Below are positions 1 to 7,789 of a stretch of DNA of 64,000 bases, one piece after another. This DNA comes from Bradyrhizobium sp. 141. GTDB taxonomy: Bacteria; Pseudomonadota; Alphaproteobacteria; Rhizobiales; Xanthobacteraceae. The notes beneath the pieces are model-generated. The model saw nothing but the letters and a program-made list of their open reading frames with translations. It was not told the origin of the DNA and ran no database searches. A program made the translations under genes and the position numbers. Position 1 is the first letter of the stretch. Every line of letters begins with the position of its first letter. The stretch spans positions 62,001-126,000 of the forward strand of contig NZ_JADPKR010000100.1 in the NCBI RefSeq assembly GCF_023074055.1, written 5' to 3'.

Positions 1-38
1 GTAGGACGCAGGGCGGCGTCTCGAGCGGCCGCCCGCAA

Positions 39-851
39 CTACGGACGCGCTTCGATCACCACAGCCTGAATCTTGCCTTCCACCGCTCCGGCGCCATGAC
101 GCGTCCGGATCGTCTCGGCGACGATATCGGTCGCAGCCTGAAGCTTGCTGGCATCCCTTGCCTCGATCTCGCTGCGCAGCGGCGTGCCCTGGCAGAGGGC
201 GAGCGCGACGTGTTCGGCCGATGGCGCGCGACTGATCTCAGATCGCGTCTCGATCGAAATGTCGCGGAAGCCGGCACGTTCGAGGTCGGTTCTGATGACG
301 GTCTTGTCGCAATAGCCGTGCGGCGTGCGAACCATGAATCGCGGCGGGTCGTCCGGAAACAGTTTTTCCAGCGCGATCGTCGCTTCATGCGTCAGCACAT
401 TGTCTTCGATCCGATCCCAGACGTTGAACACGAACGTGCCATCGCGCTTCAGGACGCTCTTCACCTCTCCGTAAGCCTTGACACGGTCCGGAAAGAACAT
501 CGCGCCGAACTGGCAGCAGACCACGTCGAACTCGGCGCCGCCGAAGGGCAGGGCCATTCCGTCCGCCTGGCGCCAGGTGATGCGGTCGTCATCCGCCTGG
601 CGCTGCACGGCGATCGCGAGCATGGGCTCGTTGAGATCGGTCGCGACATAACGGATGCCGCGCGGCAGCGCCGCTGCCACGGCGCGCGTCACCGCGCCGG
701 TGCCCGCGGCGATCTCGAGCAGCACGGCAGGAGAGCGGGCGGCGACGCGTCTTGCGATGTCCTCCGCGTAGACGGAGAAGATCATCGGGACGAGATACTC
801 GTCGTAGATCTTCGGAATCGAGCCGGCGAAAACCTTGTCAGTGTCGGACAT
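39..851 (-). CDS. class I SAM-dependent methyltransferase
   Basis: This 270-residue protein should transfer a methyl group from S-adenosylmethionine to an unknown small molecule in the cytoplasm. The SAM-binding motif I is visible as LEIAAGTGAVTRAV at about residues 45-58, followed by an acidic residue after strand 2 (VATDLNEPML) and a motif resembling post-I/II (FDVVCCQFGAMFF). This is the UbiE/Methyltransf_11 type of fold. The start codon is ATG with no in-frame alternative nearby. The gene stands alone: 140 bases separate its start from the end of the next leftward gene. The substrate cannot be inferred from the sequence. Confidence 0.85.
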   Translation of the reverse strand: MSDTDKVFAGSIPKIYDEYLVPMIFSVYAEDIARRVAARSPAVLLEIAAGTGAVTRAVAAALPRGIRYVATDLNEPMLAIAVQRQADDDRITWRQADGMALPFGGAEFDVVCCQFGAMFFPDRVKAYGEVKSVLKRDGTFVFNVWDRIEDNVLTHEATIALEKLFPDDPPRFMVRTPHGYCDKTVIRTDLERAGFRDISIETRSEISRAPSAEHVALALCQGTPLRSEIEARDASKLQAATDIVAETIRTRHGAGAVEGKIQAVVIEARP

Positions 852-991
852 GTTGCCTCGCTGCAGGTTCGAATGCGGGGCTCATCTTACCATGGATTGC
901 CGTTTACCCCGCCAGCAATGACGTAAACCCCGCCGGTTCCTGCATCGTCTTGCGCGCCTCGGAGAGCATTGGCGAAGTCCGTGAGGGGGCC

Positions 992-1528
992 TTACGATTT
1001 TGCCCCGACCTCGCGGACCGGCCGCGTGCCGTCCCACTTCATCGCGGCCTGCCGGACCTTCTCGAAAAACGGCCCCTTGGTGCCGCTGATGTCCGAGATC
1101 TCGATCACCGTGCCCGGATGGGCCTGGGTGTCGAAATAGGCAAAGCGCCCCTTGTCGCCGCCGATCTGGCCCTCATGGCCGATCCTGTAGCCGAGCCCGA
1201 GTGCCTTGTCGTAGAGCGCCTGGTAGTCATGGCTCCAATAGGACATGTGCTGGAGGCCTTCGTGGCCGGCGTCGAGGAATTCCCTGTACAGCGAGGGCGC
1301 GTCGTTGCGCTGCTGGATCAGCTCGATCTGGAGATCGCCGGAATTGGCCAGCGCAATGCTCATCTCGACGGCCGAATCCTGGCCGCGATGTCGGAACCAG
1401 TCGGTCTTGACGCAGTCCATGTAGTACCAGGGGCCGACGCCCATCACCTCGATCCAGTGCTTTATCGCGGCGTGGATGTCCCGCACCACATATCCGTTCT
1501 GGCGCACCGCGCCGAAGATGCGGCTCAT
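992..1528 (-). CDS. VOC (glyoxalase/bleomycin resistance) family protein
   Basis: A 178-residue protein of the vicinal oxygen chelate fold, a family of metal-dependent lyases, isomerases and dioxygenases. The N-terminus (VRDIHAAIKHWIEVMGVGPW) and the repeated beta-alpha-beta-beta pattern around LQIELIQQRND and GHEGLQHMSYW match glyoxalase-like paired modules; the two His of GHEGLQH and the late Glu in VIEISD are candidate metal ligands. It is the last gene of a leftward run (binding protein, hydrolase, Bug protein, VOC), 27 bases after the Bug gene, so it is probably co-transcribed and may process the transported compound. The exact reaction is unknown. Confidence 0.82.
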   Translation of the reverse strand: MSRIFGAVRQNGYVVRDIHAAIKHWIEVMGVGPWYYMDCVKTDWFRHRGQDSAVEMSIALANSGDLQIELIQQRNDAPSLYREFLDAGHEGLQHMSYWSHDYQALYDKALGLGYRIGHEGQIGGDKGRFAYFDTQAHPGTVIEISDISGTKGPFFEKVRQAAMKWDGTRPVREVGAKS

Positions 1529-1555
1529 GCCCGCGCTCCTCTCTTCTCAGCCAAT

Positions 1556-2524
1556 TCACTTGACCTCAATGCCCGCGTCCTTGGCAACCTGCTTCCAGGC
1601 GGCGATGTCGCGGGCGTTGATGTCGCGCTGCTCCTCGCCGGGGACGAATTGCGGGGTGATGCCGAGCCCGAGGAGCTTATCCTTCACCGCGGTATCGCCG
1701 AGCGCGTCCTTCAGCGCCGCCGACAGTTTCTGCGCGATCGGGGGAGCGAGGCCCGCTGGCGCATACATCGCCCAGGACAGGCTGCGGTCGAACGGCACGC
1801 CCTGCTCCTTGTAGCTGGCGATATCAGGCAGGCTCGGCGAACGTTCGCCGCAGGCGGCCAGCGCCTTGATCGAGCCGTCCTTCACCAGCGGCGTCGCGGT
1901 CGCGACGTCGAGCGTCGCCAGCGAGATGTGGCCGCCGAGCAGGTCGCCGGCCAATTTAGCGATGCCGTTGAACGGCACGTGGTCCATCTTGATACCGGTC
2001 TGCTGCATCAGGATTTCCGCGCAAAATTGTCCGGTCGAACCGACGCCCCAGCTGCCGTACTGGACCGGCTCCCCCTTCTTGGCCAGCGCGACCAGGCCCT
2101 TGATATCATTGGCGGCAAAATTCTTGGTCGCGACCAGCATGATCGAGGACGTCCCGACGCGGCCGATGGTCGTGAAATCCTTGATCGGATCGTAGGGCAG
2201 CTTCGGATAGATGGCCGGTGCCAGCACATGCGTGGTCATGCCGCCGACCGTGATGGTATAGCCGTCATTCGGCGATGTCGCGACCATCTGTGTGCCGAGC
2301 GTGCCGGCCGCACCCGTGTGGTTCTCGATATAAATGCTCTGTCCCAGCGTCTTGCCCATCCTGTCCGCAAGCAGCCGGCCGACCACGTCACCGCCGCCGC
2401 CGGCCGCATAGGGCAGCAGCATCTTGATCTTGTGCGTGGGGTAGGCGGCCGGATCCTCGGCGCGTGCCGGCAATGCCGCCGACAGCAACGTGAGCAATGA
2501 GAGCGTGACGGTCGTGAACTTCAT
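1556..2524 (-). CDS. Bug-type tripartite tricarboxylate transporter substrate-binding protein
   Basis: A 322-residue periplasmic solute-binding protein of the Bug/TctC family, which binds carboxylated or aromatic small molecules. A Sec signal peptide occupies about residues 1-22 (ending ALPARA). The family signature is clear: PTHKIKMLLPYAAGGGGDVVGRLLADRM, the IENHTGAAG loop and the DGYTI motif. A purine-rich ribosome site (AGGGGGA) sits just before the ATG. No TctA/TctB membrane partners are nearby, which is usual for orphan Bug proteins in this lineage. It lies between a metallo-beta-lactamase fold hydrolase and a VOC protein, suggesting a small catabolic operon. Confidence 0.9.
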   Translation of the reverse strand: MKFTTVTLSLLTLLSAALPARAEDPAAYPTHKIKMLLPYAAGGGGDVVGRLLADRMGKTLGQSIYIENHTGAAGTLGTQMVATSPNDGYTITVGGMTTHVLAPAIYPKLPYDPIKDFTTIGRVGTSSIMLVATKNFAANDIKGLVALAKKGEPVQYGSWGVGSTGQFCAEILMQQTGIKMDHVPFNGIAKLAGDLLGGHISLATLDVATATPLVKDGSIKALAACGERSPSLPDIASYKEQGVPFDRSLSWAMYAPAGLAPPIAQKLSAALKDALGDTAVKDKLLGLGITPQFVPGEEQRDINARDIAAWKQVAKDAGIEVK

Positions 2525-2536
2525 GATGGTTTCCCC

Positions 2537-3430
2537 CTAATCCTCGAAACGAAATCTGTAGGCCTCGCCGTGCCGGATCACGCGCCCTGCGGTCGGTGCC
2601 GGAAAGTGGCCGGTGAGCAGATAGCTCGGCGTGTCCGCAAGCTCTTCCAGCAGCGCCAGCCGCGTCGCGACAGCCGCGGCCGGATCGACGTCGGCGGCGT
2701 TCGAAAGCCACGGTGCGGCGCATTGGATCGGATGATGGATGACGTCGCCGGACATCACCGCGTGATCGTGGCCGCCGTTGAGGTGGATCTGCATGTTGCC
2801 GGCCGTGTGCCCCAGCGCCGGCGCGAAGCGCAAGGCGGCGTCGCGGTCGCTAAACAGGCGATGATCTGTCTCGACCAACTCGGCAAGGCCGGCCGCGACG
2901 ACCGGCAGGACTGAATCCTCGAACGAGCCGTGGTTCACCGGGCTCTTCGGCGCGGCATTGTGGGCGGCCTCGAAATGCCGGTACTCCTCGCGCCCCATCA
3001 GATAGCGCGCGTTAGGGAAGGTCGGCACCCAGCGGCCGTCGATCAGCCGCGTGTTCCAGCCGACGTGATCGACATGCAGATGCGTGCACATCACGAAGTC
3101 GACCTCTTCGGGCCTAACGCCCAGCGACTGCATGTTGTCGAGGTAAGGCTGGTTGAGGTTGTCCCATGCCGGCACGCGCGGTCGATGCTTGTGATTGCCG
3201 CAGCAGGTGTCGACGATGGCGGTCCAGCGCGGCGTGCGCACGAGATAGGAGTGGTGGCTGAGGATGAAGCGGCCGGTCTCCGGCTCGATATAGCGGTGAT
3301 CGAGCCAGCTCCGGTTCTCCGCGATGTCAGCGTCGGTGACGTTGGCGAACAGCCAGTTTTTGTCGAAGGCCAGCGAAGGGATCTCGCTGACGAGATCGAC
3401 CCGCATGCTGCCGATCTTCACCTGCTGCAT
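2537..3430 (-). CDS. MBL-fold metallo-hydrolase
   Basis: A 297-residue metallo-beta-lactamase superfamily hydrolase. The dinuclear zinc motif HxHxDH is present as THLHVDHVGW at about residues 116-125, with further ligand candidates in the LGHTAGNMQIHL segment, SGDVIHH and LTGHFPAP. The overall pattern resembles quorum-quenching lactonase-like or alkylsulfatase-like members, but that does not fix the substrate. There is no signal peptide, so it is probably cytoplasmic. It lies 4 bases from the end of the upstream binding-protein gene and 12 bases before the Bug gene, which indicates one transcript. Confidence 0.88.
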   Translation of the reverse strand: MQQVKIGSMRVDLVSEIPSLAFDKNWLFANVTDADIAENRSWLDHRYIEPETGRFILSHHSYLVRTPRWTAIVDTCCGNHKHRPRVPAWDNLNQPYLDNMQSLGVRPEEVDFVMCTHLHVDHVGWNTRLIDGRWVPTFPNARYLMGREEYRHFEAAHNAAPKSPVNHGSFEDSVLPVVAAGLAELVETDHRLFSDRDAALRFAPALGHTAGNMQIHLNGGHDHAVMSGDVIHHPIQCAAPWLSNAADVDPAAAVATRLALLEELADTPSYLLTGHFPAPTAGRVIRHGEAYRFRFED

Positions 3431-3434
3431 CGGC

Positions 3435-4646
3435 TCAGTTCTTCAGGAGGTCGCCGAACGGCACCCAGCGCGTGCCGTCGAAACGGATCAGCTGAAGGCT
3501 CGTCATCGGCGTAGTGCGTTCAGGCGAATTGTTGACCGCGGTACCGTTGATGAGCATCGGCAGGCGCACGTCCTTCATGGTCGTCGCCTGCTTCATCACA
3601 TTGGCGCGGGTGAGGTCGTTGCCTGATGCCTTCAGCACCGTCACCAGCGTTTGCGCGATGGTATAGCCATAGACGTTGAGCCAGTCGCTCTTGTTGGCCT
3701 CGGGCAGGTACTTGTCCATGAAGGCCAGCCATTCCCGGTAGCCGGCATCGGCCTTGTTCGCGGGATCGGTCGCGTCCTTCAGATACTGGCTGGAGATGAC
3801 GCCGATGGAATTGTCCTTGCCGGCCGGCTCCAGCACGCCGCTGATCGAGGCCGAGACGTTGGAAATGATGGTCACGGGCTTCCAGCCGATCTCGCCGATC
3901 TTGCGGATCGCCTGGGCTGCGAATTTCGGCGTCGCCGCGACCAGCACGACGTCTGCGCCCGCCGTCTTCAGTTGGAGGATCTGGGTGTCGACGGTCGGCG
4001 CCGAGGTCTCGTAGGCCGCGCGCGCGACAATGGCTTCGCCGCTGCCGAGCCCTTCCTCCAGCGCCTTCAGATAGTCCTTGCCGAGATCGTCGTTCTGGTA
4101 GAGCACGCCGATCTTCGCACTGGCGTGGCTGGCCTTGATGTATCTGGCGTAAGCGATCGCCTCGTCGCGATAGGTCGGCTGCCAGCCGACGGTCCACGGA
4201 AAATTCTTGGGATCGTCCCACTTCGCAGCGCCCGAGCCGAGGAAGAGCTGCGGCACCTTGCGGTCGTTGAGATATTTGTGCACGGCGCTGTTGGTCGGCG
4301 TGCCGACGCCGCCGAAGATGAGCAACACTTCCTCGCTCTCGACCAGCCGCCGGGTCTGCTCCACCGTCTTCGGCGGACTATAGGCGTCATCCGCGATGAT
4401 CATCTGGATGCGTCGCCCGTTGACGCCGCCGTCGTCGTTCACCTTGCGGAAATAAGCCTCCGCCGATTTCGCGATCTGCGCGAACGCCGACACCGGGCCG
4501 CTCAGCGGCGCGGTGGTGCCGATCTTGATGGTCTTGTCGTCGGCGCCGGGATCGTATTTTGCGTGTTGGGCTTGGGCGGTGCCGGCTGCGAGCAGCGGCA
4601 ACAGGATGCAGGCCGCGGCCGAGCGAAGGCGGGCAAAGCGCGCCAT
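3435..4646 (-). CDS. ABC transporter substrate-binding protein (Liv type)
   Basis: A 403-residue periplasmic binding protein of the branched-chain amino acid type (type I fold). I chose the ATG at 4646, preceded by GGGAGA, over an upstream TTG. A Sec signal peptide ends near GTAQAQ. The start of the mature domain (DKTIKIGTTAPLSGPVSAFA) and the ADDAYSPPKTVEQTRRLVE segment are typical. No permease or ATPase is encoded beside it. It is first in a leftward run with MBL, Bug and VOC genes, and its promoter region contains the palindromes shared with the divergent TetR gene, so it is a likely target of that repressor. Confidence 0.88.
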   Translation of the reverse strand: MARFARLRSAAACILLPLLAAGTAQAQHAKYDPGADDKTIKIGTTAPLSGPVSAFAQIAKSAEAYFRKVNDDGGVNGRRIQMIIADDAYSPPKTVEQTRRLVESEEVLLIFGGVGTPTNSAVHKYLNDRKVPQLFLGSGAAKWDDPKNFPWTVGWQPTYRDEAIAYARYIKASHASAKIGVLYQNDDLGKDYLKALEEGLGSGEAIVARAAYETSAPTVDTQILQLKTAGADVVLVAATPKFAAQAIRKIGEIGWKPVTIISNVSASISGVLEPAGKDNSIGVISSQYLKDATDPANKADAGYREWLAFMDKYLPEANKSDWLNVYGYTIAQTLVTVLKASGNDLTRANVMKQATTMKDVRLPMLINGTAVNNSPERTTPMTSLQLIRFDGTRWVPFGDLLKN

Positions 4647-4756
4647 GACATCGTCTCCCAAAATTGCTCTCCGCCTCTCAAGGAGCGGAGTTGAAACGCG
4701 AGAACTGCGCCCGCAACAGGACTTGCGGGCCGGGATCGCAGGCGCCAGACTGGCAA

Positions 4757-4772
4757 ACGAACGATCGTTCGT
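4757..4772. promoter_or_regulatory. perfect palindrome, probable TetR operator 1
   Basis: A perfect 16-base palindrome, ACGAACGATCGTTCGT, in the 166-base gap between the divergent binding-protein gene and the TetR gene. Its core is identical to that of the longer palindrome at 4777-4806. The two centres are 27 bases apart. Confidence 0.75.
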
Positions 4773-4776
4773 ACGG

Positions 4777-4806
4777 TTGACTAACGAACGATCGTTCGTT
4801 AGTCAA
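4777..4806. promoter_or_regulatory. perfect 30-bp palindrome, probable TetR operator 2
   Basis: A perfect 30-base palindrome whose centre (between 4791 and 4792) has the same ACGAACGATCGTTCGT core as 4757-4772. Each end reads TTGACT outward to inward on its own strand, close to a sigma-70 -35 box, so the operator may overlap promoter elements of both divergent genes. It ends 6 bases before the TetR start codon. Confidence 0.8.
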
Positions 4807-4812
4807 GCCGTC

Positions 4813-5511
4813 ATGGCTGTCCACACCTCCAGCGCGGCGGAAGCGGCTGCGCCTTCGACACGAGAGCGCATCCTCACCGAGGCGCTCAACCTGTTCGCGC
4901 AGAGCGGCTATGGCGGCGCCTCGATGCGCGAGCTGGCGCGCCGCGTCGGCATCCGCGAGAGCAGCCTCTACAACCACTTTCCCGGCAAGGCCGCGATCCT
5001 GGAAGCGATCGTCAGCGAGCACGGTCCGGCGAGCTCGGCGAGCCGGCTGGAAGAGCCGCGCTACAAGCAGCTCGCGCGCCGGCCCGCCGCGTTCTGTCGC
5101 CAGTTTGCGCTCGACCTCGTCGAGCAATGGTCCGACCCGCGCGAGCACCAGTTCCAGAAAGTCATCACCGCCGAGCGCAACCGCGTCCCCGGCATCCGCG
5201 CCAAATTCGCCGATCATTTCTACGCGCGCGAGCAGAGCCTGATGACGGACTATTTCCGTGGCTTTGCGCTCGCCGGTTTGGTCAAGACGCCGGATCCGCG
5301 CGAGACCGCGCGGCTGTTCGCGGCAGGCCTGATCTACATCCGTCTCGAACATTACGTGATGGGCGCCGCGCCCTCGCCGCGATCCAAGGTGATCGAGGCG
5401 ATCGAGCGCTATCTCGCTTTCTTCCTGTCGCTGATCGCGGCAGGCGACGATACCGACAACAAGAAACGAAAGCCAAAGGGAGAGAACCGTGGCAAGGCTG
5501 CCCCTGATTGA
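4813..5511 (+). CDS. TetR/AcrR family transcriptional regulator
   Basis: A 232-residue one-component repressor. The N-terminal helix-turn-helix is classic: RERILTEALNLFAQSGYGG, then SMRELARRVG and SSLYNHFPGKAAIL. The open frame extends upstream to 4513, but the ATG at 4813 gives the normal TetR length and leaves the palindromes outside the gene. The C-terminal half is the ligand and dimer domain and is not family-specific. The gene faces the leftward transport and hydrolase operon and overlaps the next gene by 23 bases, so it probably controls both arms. Confidence 0.9.
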   Translation: MAVHTSSAAEAAAPSTRERILTEALNLFAQSGYGGASMRELARRVGIRESSLYNHFPGKAAILEAIVSEHGPASSASRLEEPRYKQLARRPAAFCRQFALDLVEQWSDPREHQFQKVITAERNRVPGIRAKFADHFYAREQSLMTDYFRGFALAGLVKTPDPRETARLFAAGLIYIRLEHYVMGAAPSPRSKVIEAIERYLAFFLSLIAAGDDTDNKKRKPKGENRGKAAPD

Positions 5512-6040
5512 TCCGGAGACGACGAGCGGCGACATCCGTGCCTCGTTCGACCGCATGCCGGTCAAGCTCAACATCTTTCGCATGATGGCCCATGCCGAGG
5601 CCAACATGATCCCGGCGATGCGGCTCGGCAATTCGATCCTGCACAAGCAGAAGCTCTCGGCGGTCAACCGCGAGCTCCTGATCCTTCAGGCCGCGCAGCT
5701 CGAGGGCGGCGCCTATGAATGGCGCCAGCACGTGCCGATCGCGCTCGGCGTCGGCTGCACGCAAGGGCAGGTCGATGCGGTCGAGCGCGCGGACTACGAC
5801 GCCGCCGCGCTGAGCGAGGCCGAGCGTGCGCTGCTGAAGTTCGGCCGCGAAGTGGTCGAGAACGTCCGCGTGCCCGAGGCGACCTTCGCTGCCGCGCGAA
5901 AACATTTCAGCGACCAGGAGGTCGTCGAATCCATCGTCGCGCTCGGCTTCTACATGATGATGGCACGCCTGACCGAGGCGACTGAGACCGATCTCGATCC
6001 CGCCGCCGGCATGACGGTCTATGACGGCGGCAAGAAGTAG
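5489..6040 (+). CDS. carboxymuconolactone decarboxylase (AhpD-like) family protein
   Basis: A 183-residue all-helical protein of the CMD/AhpD fold. The conserved segment LQAAQLEGGAYEWRQHVPIA has the E-x(5)-H pattern of CMD members rather than the CxxC of true AhpD, so a peroxidase-reductase role is unlikely. It starts with GTG at 5489 inside the end of the TetR gene; the strong AAAGGGAGAG upstream supports that start. It is followed after 11 bases by an SDR gene. The pair probably belongs to a catabolic pathway under TetR control. Confidence 0.85.
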   Translation: MARLPLIDPETTSGDIRASFDRMPVKLNIFRMMAHAEANMIPAMRLGNSILHKQKLSAVNRELLILQAAQLEGGAYEWRQHVPIALGVGCTQGQVDAVERADYDAAALSEAERALLKFGREVVENVRVPEATFAAARKHFSDQEVVESIVALGFYMMMARLTEATETDLDPAAGMTVYDGGKK

Positions 6041-6051
6041 GGCGGCTTGAG

Positions 6052-6897
6052 ATGACGGAGACCGAGAGCAAGCCGGAGCGCTACGTCCGCCCGCCCAGCG
6101 CGGAATCGTTGGGTGAGGCGCCCGGCAGGGGGCGTCTGAAGCACCGGCGCATCCTCATCGTCGGCGGCGGGCAGCGCGTGTTCGACGCCGCCTCCGACCC
6201 GATCGGCAACGGCCGCGCCATGAGCATCCTCTGTGCCCGGGAAGGCGCCAAGGTCGCGGTGGCTGATCTCAATCGCAGCTCTGCCGAACAGACCGTGAAG
6301 CGCATTACCGACGAGGGCGGCGAGGCTTTTGCGATAGCTGCCGACGTCACTTCGGAGGCTGATGTCTTCCGCATGATCGAGGAGGCGCATCGCACCATGG
6401 GCGGGCTCGACGGCATGGTGCTGAACATCGGCACCTTCGGCAAGGTCGGGCTCGATGCCGTCAGTCCCGAGGAGTGGAATGCGATCTACGACGTCAACGT
6501 CCGCGGTCCCATGCTGTGCTGCCGCGCCGCGATGCCGAGATTCCACGATGGCGGCGCGATCGTCTTCATCTCCTCGATCGCCGCGCTGAAAGCGGGATCG
6601 CAAATGGCGGTGTATGATTCCTCAAAGGCTGCGCTCGGCGGCCTGATGCGCAACATCGCCCATCTCGGCGCGCGCCGCGGCATCCGCGCCAACCTCGTCT
6701 ATCCCGGTCTCGTCGACACCCCCAACGGCCGCGAAGCCGGCGCCGGCCGTCCCTCGCGCGGCAAGGGTCACGTCCCCTTCGGCCGCCAGGCCACGGCCTG
6801 GGAGATCGCCTACGCCGTGCTGTTCTTCCTGTCGGACGAGAGCGTCTACGTCACGGCGCAGACGCTTGCGGTCGATAGCGGCCTCAGCGGGATGTAG
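6052..6897 (+). CDS. SDR family NAD(P)-dependent oxidoreductase
   Basis: A 281-residue short-chain dehydrogenase. The nucleotide-binding region is atypical: ILIVGGGQRVF is followed by a short insertion before GNGRAMSILCAREGAKVAVADL, in place of the usual TGxxxGIG. The catalytic serine (VFISSIAAL) and the YxxxK motif (YDSSK) are intact, as is the C-terminal LAVDSGLSG segment. About 40 extra residues precede the Rossmann fold. It is co-directional with and close to the CMD-like gene, probably oxidising or reducing a hydroxyl/keto intermediate of the same pathway. Confidence 0.9.
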   Translation: MTETESKPERYVRPPSAESLGEAPGRGRLKHRRILIVGGGQRVFDAASDPIGNGRAMSILCAREGAKVAVADLNRSSAEQTVKRITDEGGEAFAIAADVTSEADVFRMIEEAHRTMGGLDGMVLNIGTFGKVGLDAVSPEEWNAIYDVNVRGPMLCCRAAMPRFHDGGAIVFISSIAALKAGSQMAVYDSSKAALGGLMRNIAHLGARRGIRANLVYPGLVDTPNGREAGAGRPSRGKGHVPFGRQATAWEIAYAVLFFLSDESVYVTAQTLAVDSGLSGM

Positions 6898-6898
6898 C

Positions 6899-6990
6899 CC
6901 GTAGCCCGGATGGAGCGCGATAGCGAAATCCGGGATTCGTGCTTATGGAAAGACCGCCCCGGATTGCGCTGCGCTCCATCCGGGCTACGG
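6899..6990. repeat. interspersed palindromic repeat (REP-like)
   Basis: Outer arms of 20 bases (6899-6918 and 6971-6990) are exact inverted copies, and an inner pair AATCCGGG (6927-6934) and CCCGGATT (6958-6965) nests within them. It begins 2 bases after the SDR stop codon. From memory, this sequence type recurs in intergenic regions of Bradyrhizobium; here it may also end the upstream transcript. Confidence 0.8.
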
Positions 6991-7089
6991 TCCTGGCTGC
7001 GCGGGTCGCTCGTCGGCCAAATGGTCTGCCATCACACCTGCGATGTGCTACGACGTCTGCCCACACGAGTTTCCCGGACGGCCTGATTG

Positions 7090-7674
7090 ATGAGAACCAC
7101 GCTGCTCAAACCCGAAGACTACACCCGCTCGCCGTGGAAGAACGGCGGCGGCATTTTTACCGATATTGCGGGGGCCTGGCGCGAAGACGCGCCAGTGCGG
7201 GATTGGAACAGCCTGCTCTGGCGCTTTGCCTCGACGCCGATCGTGGCGCCCGGTCCGTTCTCCCATATGCCCGGGATCGATCGTCTGCAGATGGTCGTCG
7301 ATGGTCGCGGGCTGGTACTGAAGTCGCCCGCGCAGGATTTTGACGAGCGTGAACCTTTTACGACGGTCCGCTTCACCGGCGAGACGGAGATCGTGACCGT
7401 GCTCGAGGCAGGGCCCGTCGCGGTCGTCAACCTGATGGCGCGCCGCGGAGCTGCCGAGATCGCGCTTGCGGCGCTCCGCGAGCCCGGCGAGCGGCAGCTT
7501 GCCGCCGGCACGCACCTGGTTTACGCCGCGCGCGGCGATTGCCGCATCCGCCTCGGGCTTAAGGATTTTTCACTTTCGCACGAAGACACGCTGAGGGTCG
7601 AGCTCACCACGGCCTCAGGGCTCACGCTCGTCTCGGGTCTGGCCGTGCTGGCGTCGATCCGGCTCACGGGCTAG
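7090..7674 (+). CDS. HutD/Ves family protein
   Basis: A 194-residue bicupin-like protein of the HutD family, associated with histidine utilisation operons but of unknown biochemical role. The N-terminal motif SPWKNGGGIFTDIA is diagnostic, followed by WRFASTPIVAPGPFSHMPGIDR and the late cupin strands. A TTG directly precedes the ATG at 7090; I chose ATG. No other hut gene is beside it, so it is an orphan. The upstream 100 bases hold the end of the palindromic repeat and no further gene. Confidence 0.85.
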   Translation: MRTTLLKPEDYTRSPWKNGGGIFTDIAGAWREDAPVRDWNSLLWRFASTPIVAPGPFSHMPGIDRLQMVVDGRGLVLKSPAQDFDEREPFTTVRFTGETEIVTVLEAGPVAVVNLMARRGAAEIALAALREPGERQLAAGTHLVYAARGDCRIRLGLKDFSLSHEDTLRVELTTASGLTLVSGLAVLASIRLTG

Positions 7675-7789
7675 GCGGCAGCAGCGCCGGTCGCGCGGGT
7701 GTGCACAATCCATGCAACTGGCTAGGTTGACGCGGCGGAGCCGGGGCACGATATGTGCTGCGATGCAGACCGCCGCTGAAGGGCAGAAT

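Noticed and set aside
752..2500. Rightward open frame of 582 codons
   Set aside because: It runs antisense through the VOC and Bug genes, has Arg/Ala/Gly-rich composition and no recognisable domain.
4513..4812. Upstream extension of the TetR protein
   Set aside because: It would read through the palindromic operators and overlap the divergent gene; ATG 4813 gives a normal TetR length.
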